DNA of 21,783 nt from Firmicutes bacterium UBA4874. GTDB taxonomy: Bacteria; Bacillota; Clostridia; Caldicoprobacterales; DTU083. Where the stretch lies: the NCBI GenBank assembly GCA_002399435.1, contig DHDO01000086.1, positions 1 through 21,783 on the forward strand, in the 5' to 3' direction. Below the pieces are notes generated by a model that was not told the DNA's origin, ran no database searches, and saw nothing but the letters and a program-made list of their open reading frames with translations. Below, piece after piece: positions 8,932 through 15,561 of the stretch. Both the position numbers and the translations under genes were made by a program. Each line of letters opens with the position of its first letter. Within the stretch, counting starts at the first letter, position 1.

Positions 8932-9897
8932 GTGGTGGTGATCCATTCAATGGGTAAAGCAATAACACACATAAAAACCAATTGGCAGAACTTCAAGCAT
9001 GAGATAAAGAAGAACAAGGTTTTATTTCTCATGATTTTGCCCATAGTGGTGTACTTTGTCGTATTTCACTATCTACCCATGCCTGGGGCTTATATTGCTT
9101 TTGTAAATTACAATATTAGCAAGGGCATTTTCGGAAGTGAATTCGTTGGGCTTCGAAACTTTAGATTTCTGATAGGAAACGGAGACCTTTGGCGCATCAC
9201 GCGCAACACTCTGCTTTACAATTTTGTATTTTTGAATCTAGGAAATTTATTTCAGATAGCACTTGCTGTTATGATATCAGAGATATCCAGTAAGTGGTAC
9301 AAGAAGCTAAGCCAATCCGTAATATTGCTTCCCCATTTTATATCTATGGTTATTGTGGGAGTATTTGCTTATAATATGTTCAATTATGATTATGGATTTG
9401 CAAATACAATTCTGACATCATTGGGAATGGAGAGGCATGAATTTTATTCTGATGCCGGTATATGGAAATATATAATTGTATTCTTTAATATATGGAAGGG
9501 CACAGGATACGGAATGATAATATATTTATCTGCCATAACTGGGATTAACAGGGAACTCTATGAATCTGCATATATTGATGGAGCCAGTCAATGGAAGCGA
9601 ATCCGCTATATTACTATACCCATGCTTAAACCTACTTTTATATTATTGCTCTTGTTTGGCTTGGGCGGTATCCTGAGAGGCTCCTTTGATTTGTTCTATA
9701 ACCTTATTGGTACAAATTCTGTCCTTTATCCGCAGACAGATATTATTGACACTTATGTGTTTCGTAGTCTTCTGGGTCAGTTTAATTTGCCTTTGGGTGC
9801 GGCTGTCGGCTTTTATCAATCGATATTTGGTCTTATCGTAGTACTTACTGTCAACCATATTGTCAAAAAAATCGAACCGGACTATGCGTTGTTTTAA
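8932..9897 (+). CDS. ABC sugar transporter permease, LplB type
   Basis: One of two inner-membrane channel subunits of a CUT1-like carbohydrate importer. About six hydrophobic segments are visible, beginning with VLFLMILPIVVYFVVFHYLP. The cytoplasmic EAA loop reads ELYESAYIDGASQWKRI, where the ATPase docks. The open frame extends back to GTG 8881, but that codon lies at the predicted transcription start and inside operator O4. GTG 8932 has a GGAAGGA box about 8 bases upstream and gives 321 residues; ATG 8950 (315 residues) is the other choice. It is followed after a short gap by the second permease. LplB/YtcP-type transporters normally have no dedicated ATPase gene and borrow an MsmK-like ATPase; none is present here. 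Confidence 0.88.
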   Translation: MVVIHSMGKAITHIKTNWQNFKHEIKKNKVLFLMILPIVVYFVVFHYLPMPGAYIAFVNYNISKGIFGSEFVGLRNFRFLIGNGDLWRITRNTLLYNFVFLNLGNLFQIALAVMISEISSKWYKKLSQSVILLPHFISMVIVGVFAYNMFNYDYGFANTILTSLGMERHEFYSDAGIWKYIIVFFNIWKGTGYGMIIYLSAITGINRELYESAYIDGASQWKRIRYITIPMLKPTFILLLLFGLGGILRGSFDLFYNLIGTNSVLYPQTDIIDTYVFRSLLGQFNLPLGAAVGFYQSIFGLIVVLTVNHIVKKIEPDYALF

Positions 9898-9913
9898 ATG
9901 GAGGAATGAGAGA

Positions 9914-10816
9914 ATGGTTTTGAATAAGAGGCATGAGATTTACAGTGTTGATGGTTTATCTCTCAGGTTCGTATGCTATTTCTTCGTAACGATTTTTGCA
10001 CTGCTATGTTTGTTTCCTTTTATATTGATGATCACTTCGTCTTTTATGACTGAAAGTGAGATCATCACAGAAGGATTCAAGATATTCCCAAAAAAGGTAT
10101 CGGCTTCAGCTTATAAGTTCTTGCTGAATAATCCCCAAAAAATCCTAAATGCTTACAAGGTAAGCATTTTTATCACAATCGTTGGTACGTCTGTTGGATT
10201 ATTTTTTATGTCCATGGCAGGCTATGTGCTGAATCGAAGGGACTTCCGATACCGTAATTTCTTTGCATTCTTTTTATACTTTACGACATTATTCAGCGGA
10301 GGCCTGATTCCAAGTTATATTCTGATGGTGAGGATTTTGCACCTAAAAAACAGTATGTTAGCTATGATTTTACCGGGTCTTATGAGTTCATGGTCTATTT
10401 TTTTGATGCGAAACTTTATGAAGTCAATCCCCGATTCCCTTTACGAGTCGGCAACCATTGATGGGGCAGGGCCATTCCGGATTTACTTGCAGGTTTATAT
10501 GCCGCTTTCCATTCCCGCACTTGCGACCATCGGGCTTTTTCAGGCGTTGGGATATTGGAATGAGTGGTATAATGCGATGCTTTACATTGAGTCTGCGAAT
10601 AAGTTTCCTTTGCAGTATTTTTTACAGAAGATGATTAATCAAACAAATGTACAGCAGCTAATTAAGCAAGGAATTGTCATCGATGTTTCGGAGCTTCCTA
10701 CCCAATCAATCAAGATGGCTACTGCCGTTGTGGCGACTGGTCCCATCATTCTTCTCTATCCATTTATTCAGCGGTATTTTATTTCCGGCTTAACTCTTGG
10801 AGCTGTAAAAGGATGA
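9914..10816 (+). CDS. ABC sugar transporter permease, YtcP/AraQ type
   Basis: Second membrane subunit of the importer, 300 residues, with about six transmembrane segments starting at FVCYFFVTIFALLCLFPFIL. The EAA loop is SLYESATIDGAGPFRIYL, and the C-terminus (FIQRYFISGLTLGAVKG) is characteristic of this family. The frame is open from ATG 9860, overlapping the upstream gene, but ATG 9914 has GGAGG at 9900-9904 with a 9-base spacer and is the better start. It would pair with the LplB-type subunit and take substrate from the lipoprotein encoded next. Confidence 0.88.
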   Translation: MVLNKRHEIYSVDGLSLRFVCYFFVTIFALLCLFPFILMITSSFMTESEIITEGFKIFPKKVSASAYKFLLNNPQKILNAYKVSIFITIVGTSVGLFFMSMAGYVLNRRDFRYRNFFAFFLYFTTLFSGGLIPSYILMVRILHLKNSMLAMILPGLMSSWSIFLMRNFMKSIPDSLYESATIDGAGPFRIYLQVYMPLSIPALATIGLFQALGYWNEWYNAMLYIESANKFPLQYFLQKMINQTNVQQLIKQGIVIDVSELPTQSIKMATAVVATGPIILLYPFIQRYFISGLTLGAVKG

Positions 10817-11096
10817 GCGCGATGCGTTGTCGAGTAGAGGAATAACCAAAGTCTCGAAACTTGGTATGATTACGTTTTAAGTATCATGGCCCTGCTGCTT
10901 CATCAATAGTAGCTTGGCGGAAGGTAGTGAACAAGAATGATAAAGTTTGTTTGACCGAATCTGTGACACAAAGTGGGTAAATTATCCGGAATCTGTATAC
11001 AGAAATCTGCTAAATCTGTATATCAGGCCGGTTGATATAGAAAAATGATAAAAGATGTCAAATTTAGACCAAAAAAAATTAAAGGAGGTTTTACCA
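10817..11096 (+). other. Intergenic gap between permease and binding-protein genes
   Basis: Contains a small imperfect hairpin (ACCAAAGT 10845-10852 with ACTTGGT 10859-10865) lacking a T run, a palindrome CTGTATACAG near 10994-11003, and the short direct repeat AATCTGTATA. TTGACC at 10951-10956 has no well-spaced -10 box. The gene ahead is probably reached by readthrough, with the hairpin possibly affecting message stability. There is no operator motif. Confidence 0.4.
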
Positions 11097-12674
11097 TTGA
11101 AGCAAAAGAAGAATTTAATAGCCATGTTCCTTGTAGTTGTTTTTACCGCAGGCGTATTAGCCGGCTGTGGAAGCTCGGACAAAAATTCGGGTGGACAGAC
11201 AAAGGAATCAGGTAACACGTCGGAATCAGGGAAAGCTCCTCAGGAGGGAAAGTTGAAAAACGCCCATCTTACTTATTATTTGTGGGGCAGTGAAGGCGTG
11301 GCTAATCCCGACATTTTGGCTGAGATCAATAAAAAATTGAAAAAAGACCTGAATACAACTCTGGAGATCAAATATATAGACTGGCCGGATGTTGCAACTA
11401 AATATCCGCTTTTGTTTGCTTCAGGTGAGAAATTTGATATGTCTCATGCATCGCCGAATGCTGAAGTATCCTATTATACCTTGGCTTCACAGGATGCATT
11501 GGTGGATATCACTGATATGTTGGATGCCTACGCACCTACCCTGAAGGCGGAAATCCCAGATGAGACCTGGCAAAGTGCGAAATATAAAGATAGGATCTAT
11601 GGGGTTCCGACTCTTTACAGTGAATTTACTCCTTATGGCTTTGTATACCGCAAGGATCTCATGGAAAAATACAATTTAAGCGAGATCGATTCGATTGAAA
11701 CAATGGAAGCCTATCTAGAAGCGGTTACAAAAAACGAGAATTTCCCTGCATTGAACGGGAATTCCAATGATGCACAGAATCTGTACCGGATGTTTGTGGA
11801 CCTAACTGGCTCCTGGATAGAAGCGCCTGGCATTCCATTGGAGCAGCTGTATCTGGTCGCAGAAAGTGCGGAAAACTATACTAATGTTTTCCATCCCGCA
11901 TATACCCATGAGTTTGCGGATTGGGCAGTTTTGATGAATAAATGGTCGAATAAGGGATACTGGCAGAAAGATATCCTTTCTTCCCAGGTTGGAGGTAAAG
12001 ATAATTTTAATAATGGAGTTTCCGGTGGGTTTATTGCTCATATGGCAGATTGGACAGGAAACTATGGCGCATTGCAAAAAAGCATGCCGAATGTTGAGAC
12101 AGAATTCTGGTGCCCCGCTGAGCAAAATGGTAAGATTAAGAAGAAAGCAGGAGTAGAAAACTCTACTGTTATTAGTGTCAATTCTGATAATCCGGAGAGA
12201 GCTTTGATGGTAATAGAAAAGTTTATGACGGACGAATCTTATTATCGACTGATCCAATATGGTATAGAGGGCAGACAATATGAAGTTGCCGATGGTTTAG
12301 TACAGCAACCAGCTGATTACGATGCCGATGCCGATGGAGGAGGTTTTTCTGCCTGGGCACTTCGTAATGACAGATTAAATATCCCCTACAAGACAGAAGA
12401 TCCCCGTCGTTATGAGCTAATTGAGAAGTGGAAAGAAACGTCTATTGACAATCCCTTTACTGGATTTAGCTTTGACCCTAAAAGTGTAAATACAGAGCTT
12501 TCTTCCATCGCCAATGTCAACTCGCAACTTGGGATCCAGATCATGCTCGGCAAGACGAAGGATCCTGTCAAGGAAGTGGAGCAATACCGGAAACAACTGA
12601 AACAGGCTGGCATTGAAAAGGTAATCGGGGAAGTAAAGAAGCAACTTGGGGACTTTACTCCGATCTATAAGTGA
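11097..12674 (+). CDS. Extracellular sugar-binding lipoprotein (DUF3502-type solute-binding protein)
   Basis: A 525-residue membrane-anchored receptor that captures oligosaccharide outside the cell and hands it to the two permeases. Translation starts at TTG 11097, because AAAGGAGG at 11081-11088 is 8 bases upstream; the in-frame ATG at 11055 would put extra residues before the signal peptide. The signal reads KQKKN, then LIAMFLVVVFTAGV, then the lipobox LAGC with lipidated Cys24, followed by a Ser/Gly/Lys-rich linker. The C-terminal region (FSFDPKSVNTELSSIANV to the end) resembles the DUF3502 domain of large LplA/LipO-like binding proteins that accompany LplB/YtcP permeases. The ligand is not readable from sequence; the neighbouring GH94 suggests beta-linked gluco-oligosaccharides. 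Confidence 0.88.
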   Translation: MKQKKNLIAMFLVVVFTAGVLAGCGSSDKNSGGQTKESGNTSESGKAPQEGKLKNAHLTYYLWGSEGVANPDILAEINKKLKKDLNTTLEIKYIDWPDVATKYPLLFASGEKFDMSHASPNAEVSYYTLASQDALVDITDMLDAYAPTLKAEIPDETWQSAKYKDRIYGVPTLYSEFTPYGFVYRKDLMEKYNLSEIDSIETMEAYLEAVTKNENFPALNGNSNDAQNLYRMFVDLTGSWIEAPGIPLEQLYLVAESAENYTNVFHPAYTHEFADWAVLMNKWSNKGYWQKDILSSQVGGKDNFNNGVSGGFIAHMADWTGNYGALQKSMPNVETEFWCPAEQNGKIKKKAGVENSTVISVNSDNPERALMVIEKFMTDESYYRLIQYGIEGRQYEVADGLVQQPADYDADADGGGFSAWALRNDRLNIPYKTEDPRRYELIEKWKETSIDNPFTGFSFDPKSVNTELSSIANVNSQLGIQIMLGKTKDPVKEVEQYRKQLKQAGIEKVIGEVKKQLGDFTPIYK

Positions 12675-12690
12675 AGAAAGAAATCTAACG

Positions 12691-12717
12691 TTGACAATTG
12701 AATTTGAATAGGATAAT
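12691..12717 (+). promoter_or_regulatory. Possible promoter of the LacI-family regulator
   Basis: TTGACA at 12691-12696 is followed after only 15 bases by GATAAT (12712-12717). The -35 box is perfect and the -10 good, but the spacer is two bases short. AACGTT at 12687-12692 overlaps the -35 box and forms a six-base core of the operator motif, so weak autoregulation is possible. Confidence 0.4.
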
Positions 12718-12720
12718 CTT

Positions 12721-12766
12721 AACGAAGGGGGCTTATCTTGGATAATTCCCTTTCGTTTCGTTTTTT
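12721..12766 (+). terminator. Rho-independent terminator after the binding-protein gene / before the regulator
   Basis: AACGAAGGGG (12721-12730) pairs with CCCTTTCGTT (12748-12757), giving ten pairs including one G-U, with a 17-base loop. TCG and six T's (12761-12766) follow. It lies 46 bases after the binding-protein stop and 22 bases before the regulator start. If the promoter at 12691 is real, the hairpin lies inside the regulator leader and would attenuate its expression. Confidence 0.75.
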
Positions 12767-12787
12767 GAGTAAGATAGGTGATAAAAG

Positions 12788-13813
12788 TTGGGAATAACAA
12801 TAAAAGATATTGCAAGATTAGCTGGAGTTGGTATATCTACTGTTTCAAGAGTCATTAATAACAGCGGTTCCGTGAGTGATGAAACAAGAAAAAAGGTCTT
12901 AGGAATTGTTAACCAGTACAATTATATTCCTAATAATAGTGCTCGAAATTTAAAAATTACGCAATCAAAAAATATAGCGCTATTGGTTAAGGGTATAACA
13001 AACCCATTCTTCAATAAAATGATACGAAAAATTGAGCAGGAGATTGCGTTACGTGGCTACACTCTTATGATTTCAAATGTCAATGATAACTCCCATGAAT
13101 TGGATATTGCAATTCAGGAGACACAAGATAATAATCTCTGTGGTGTTATTATTATGGGCGGATCCTATGATTGTACCGAGGAGAAGTTCTTACAGCTTGG
13201 GATTCCATGTGTATTGGTTACCATATCAGCCAATGAAATGGTAGATCCATCCATTTACTCAAGTGTTCGTATCGATGATGAAAAAGAAGGTCGTCGTGCA
13301 ACCAACTATTTGATCTCCTTGGGTCATCGTCGTATTGGATTTATACATCATACCCCCAATGAAAATTCAACACCAAACACCTTGCGGTATAAAGGCTATT
13401 TAAGAGCTTTAAAGGAAAACGGGATTCCCTTCGATCCTGACTTGGTAGCTATTAATCACACCAGAGATGATGCGGGTTATAAGGTAGGTTTTCAGTTAAT
13501 GAAACAGTTATACACCAGGAACCGGGATATAACGGCAGTTTTTGCATTTGCAGACAGTCTGGCAATTGGTGCTGCCAAAGCAGTGTTTTCCATGGGACTG
13601 AGTATACCGGATGATATATCTATTGTCGGTTTTGATGGGATAGAAATGTCAAAATATTACCAGCCCTCCCTGGATACTATATATCAGCCTGCCACAGAAA
13701 TGGCACTTTCTAGTGTAGAGATACTTTTTGATATGTTACAGGGGGGGAAATCACAGCACATAGTTTATGATTCCGTATTATTGAAACGCGGTTCCAGTAG
13801 GAGATTATTGTAG
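12788..13813 (+). CDS. LacI/GalR-family transcriptional regulator
   Basis: A 341-residue repressor-type regulator. The N-terminal helix-turn-helix reads TIKDIARLAGVGISTVSRVI (about residues 4-23), and the hinge NNSARNL supplies the leucine that in this family intercalates at a central CG step. Residues from about 60 form the periplasmic-binding-protein-like effector domain (IALLVKGITNPFFNKMIR at the start, ADSLAIGAAKA and IVGFDGIEMSKYYQPSLDTI further on). TTG 12788 is the start, with AGGTG at 12775-12779 eight bases upstream. It follows the transporter genes it probably controls. The four CG-centred palindromes at 2112, 2249, 8693 and 8881 are the expected targets; the inducer would be the imported oligosaccharide or a product. 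Confidence 0.92.
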   Translation: MGITIKDIARLAGVGISTVSRVINNSGSVSDETRKKVLGIVNQYNYIPNNSARNLKITQSKNIALLVKGITNPFFNKMIRKIEQEIALRGYTLMISNVNDNSHELDIAIQETQDNNLCGVIIMGGSYDCTEEKFLQLGIPCVLVTISANEMVDPSIYSSVRIDDEKEGRRATNYLISLGHRRIGFIHHTPNENSTPNTLRYKGYLRALKENGIPFDPDLVAINHTRDDAGYKVGFQLMKQLYTRNRDITAVFAFADSLAIGAAKAVFSMGLSIPDDISIVGFDGIEMSKYYQPSLDTIYQPATEMALSSVEILFDMLQGGKSQHIVYDSVLLKRGSSRRLL

Positions 13814-13890
13814 TCGGTATAAGTTTGGTTACAGTATAATTTTCAAATATCTAAATTTCCTCATATTTTCTTGCTTTTTGATCAATTCAG

Positions 13891-13920
13891 TCCACAAATA
13901 AAAATAATTTGGTGTATAAT
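13891..13920 (+). promoter_or_regulatory. Possible promoter of the VanY-type gene
   Basis: A perfect TATAAT at 13915-13920 lies 18 bases after TCCACA (13891-13896), which matches four of six -35 positions. It would give a leader of about 115 nucleotides. An alternative TTGATC-17-TATATT at 13995-14023 lies too close to the ribosome binding site to give a usable leader. Confidence 0.4.
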
Positions 13921-14040
13921 GGTGAGGGATATGATCTTTTTATGCAGGTTCATTGTATCCTCGCAGCCGGCGGTTCATGGATATCAAAGCAATTTTGATC
14001 GTATATTGATTATTGATTATATTAAGAAAGGATGTTTGGA

Positions 14041-15033
14041 ATGCATTCAGCGGGTCCGTCCGGTATTGGGCCTTATGGTATTCGATCCGGAATCAATCAT
14101 AAACATCGGAAAGGCTGGAAAGGTGCCATCCTTATTCTGTGTGGTACTCTGGTTCTTTTTTCACTGTTGTGGTACAAAGGAACTCTTGGCGCAGGGGAGG
14201 ATTCGAAAGGCACCATTCAACGGGCCGGGGGCCAGGAAAGTCCTCCTGCAGCACAAAATACGGCCCGGTCCGCCAATGGTTCTGCTGGAGGGAAAGGCGA
14301 TCAGGCTGTCCGTCAGGGGAAAGACGGGGATATGGATTCAAAATCCAGGGATTCAGGGAATACAAGCTCAGAGGATACGAGTTCAGGGAATACAAGCTCA
14401 GAGGATATGAGTTCAGGGGATAGAAGCTCAGACGACATGAGCTCAAAGATTACGGGGGGTGGAGAAATGGAAGAATGGATGCTGACTTTGGTGAATGACA
14501 AGAATCCTCTCCCGGATGGCCATGAGGTTCCGCTGAAGAAGCTGGATAACGGACTGCAGTTTGATGCACGGGCCATCGAATCATTGAATGCCATGCTTTC
14601 GGATGCAAGGGCGCAGGGTTTATCGCCTATTGTATGTTCAGCCTATCGAACCATTGAATATCAGCAGAAGTTATTCGGCAAACAAATCGAAAAACAGATG
14701 TCCAGAGGATTCGATCGCCGTCGGGCAGAGGTGGAGGCGCGTAAAGTCGTCACGGTTCCCGGGACAAGCGAACACAATCTGGGGCTGGCTGCGGATATCG
14801 TATCGGAAAGCTATCAGATCCTGGATGACAAACAGGCGGATACGCCGGAAATGCAGTGGCTGATGGCACATTGTGATGAATATGGATTCATCCTTCGGTA
14901 TCCGGATGGGAAAACTTCACAGACCGGAGTGATCTATGAGCCCTGGCATTTCCGCTATGTGGGAAAGAAAGCAGCAAGGGAGATCAAGGAAAGAGGCCTC
15001 TGTCTGGAAGAGTATCTGGGAGATGCCAATTAG
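14041..15033 (+). CDS. VanY-type D-alanyl-D-alanine carboxypeptidase (peptidase M15B), membrane-anchored
   Basis: A 330-residue zinc peptidase expected to trim terminal D-Ala from peptidoglycan stem peptides outside the membrane. One N-terminal membrane segment (GAILILCGTLVLFSLLW) is followed by a hydrophilic Ser/Gly/Asp-rich linker. That linker includes six five-residue units of the form x-x-x-S-S at about 106-135. The catalytic domain begins near residue 141. Zinc-site motifs are SEHNLGLAAD, with H245 and D252, and EPWH, with E300 and H303; SAYRT is also typical of the family. ATG 14041 is chosen because AAAGGA at 14027-14032 is 8 bases upstream; ATG 14032 overlaps that box. The gene stands alone, and a hairpin spans its stop codon. 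It is probably a housekeeping cell-wall enzyme; glycopeptide resistance is not implied without other van genes. Confidence 0.88.
   Translation: MHSAGPSGIGPYGIRSGINHKHRKGWKGAILILCGTLVLFSLLWYKGTLGAGEDSKGTIQRAGGQESPPAAQNTARSANGSAGGKGDQAVRQGKDGDMDSKSRDSGNTSSEDTSSGNTSSEDMSSGDRSSDDMSSKITGGGEMEEWMLTLVNDKNPLPDGHEVPLKKLDNGLQFDARAIESLNAMLSDARAQGLSPIVCSAYRTIEYQQKLFGKQIEKQMSRGFDRRRAEVEARKVVTVPGTSEHNLGLAADIVSESYQILDDKQADTPEMQWLMAHCDEYGFILRYPDGKTSQTGVIYEPWHFRYVGKKAAREIKERGLCLEEYLGDAN
14356..14445 (+). repeat. Six tandem 15-base units inside the VanY-type linker
   Basis: Six in-frame 15-base units encode GNTSS, EDTSS, GNTSS, EDMSS, GDRSS and DDMSS. The first four form two near-identical 30-base copies, and the last two are more diverged. 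The array keeps the reading frame, so unit number can change without disrupting the peptidase domain. It lies between the membrane anchor and the catalytic domain. Confidence 0.9.
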
Positions 15034-15040
15034 CATCTCC
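15019..15040 (+). terminator. Hairpin spanning the VanY-type stop codon
   Basis: GGAGATGC (15019-15026) and GCATCTCC (15033-15040) form a perfect eight-pair stem with loop CAATTA; the TAG stop is at 15031-15033. A second small stem, CCGGA/TCCGG, follows at 15043-15056. There is no T run, so this is not a textbook intrinsic terminator and may instead protect the 3' end. Confidence 0.4.
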
Positions 15041-15142
15041 TGCCGGATACTTCCGGTCCGGAAACAATCCGATTCTCAAACTGGCTTGGTTCATACAGCT
15101 TAATTCCGGCTTCAATTCTAATCTGGTAAAATATTGATATCA

Positions 15143-15172
15143 TTGACAAATCTACACACATCGTGTTATTCT
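15143..15172 (+). promoter_or_regulatory. Probable promoter of the Opp-type operon
   Basis: TTGACA at 15143-15148 and TATTCT at 15167-15172 are separated by 18 bases. This predicts a start near 15179 and a leader of about 380 nucleotides carrying the direct repeats. A second TTGACA at 15302 lacks a good -10 box. Confidence 0.55.
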
Positions 15173-15204
15173 ATACAGGAAGGCAGAAAGAAACGGCAGA
15201 CAGG

Positions 15205-15293
15205 ATCTGACAAAAAGAAGAGAAATGCATACAAAATCTGACAAAAAGAAGAGAAACGCATCAAAGGTATGGATAGAAAGAAAAGAAACGCAT
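15205..15293 (+). repeat. Diverging 31-base direct repeats in the Opp leader
   Basis: A 26-base unit starting ATCTGACAAAAAGAAGAG occurs at 15205-15230 and again at 15236-15261 with a single base difference (aatgcat versus aacgcat). A third partial copy ends in AAAGAAACGCAT at 15293, and an earlier degenerate copy may lie at 15183-15199. The period is 31-32 bases. The unit is purine-rich and lies inside the predicted 5' leader. Confidence 0.75.
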
Positions 15294-15561
15294 CATTGTA
15301 ATTGACAAATAAACACAAATCAGGACATTTTGGATTTTGAACAAGGTATCGAATAAAATTTTTCATAACAACAGGTTGAGACGAATAGAATACGGTAGGT
15401 CAGATTGAAAGGGAAGGGCAAAAGGACAAGGTAAAAAGGACAGGGTAAAAGGACAACTGTGGTTTTGTCTGAAGAAGATTTGGATCCCCGGTTACAAAAG
15501 ATTAACAGGTCGGAAAACGGTCGTTTTACTGTTAATCAAACCAAAAAGGAGGATGGAATCT

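Larger units (their letters stand above)
15034..15561 (+). other. Long leader region of the Opp-type operon
   Basis: This 528-base gap contains a probable promoter at 15143-15172 and 31-base-period repeats at 15205-15293. A second TTGACA at 15302-15307 sits in a segment that resembles the first promoter. AAAGGACA is repeated three times between 15421 and 15453, ahead of the AAGGAGG ribosome binding site at 15546-15552. It is strongly purine-rich on the plus strand. I find no protein-coding gene, tRNA or recognisable riboswitch. Confidence 0.55.

Noticed and set aside
13871..14410. 179-residue open frame overlapping the VanY-type gene
   Set aside because: It shares DNA with a gene bearing full zinc-site motifs, and its tail is just the 15-base repeat read in another frame.
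14041..15033. Vancomycin-resistance vanY
   Set aside because: No vanS/R, vanH, vanA/B or vanX genes are nearby; M15B carboxypeptidases are common in Clostridia without resistance.
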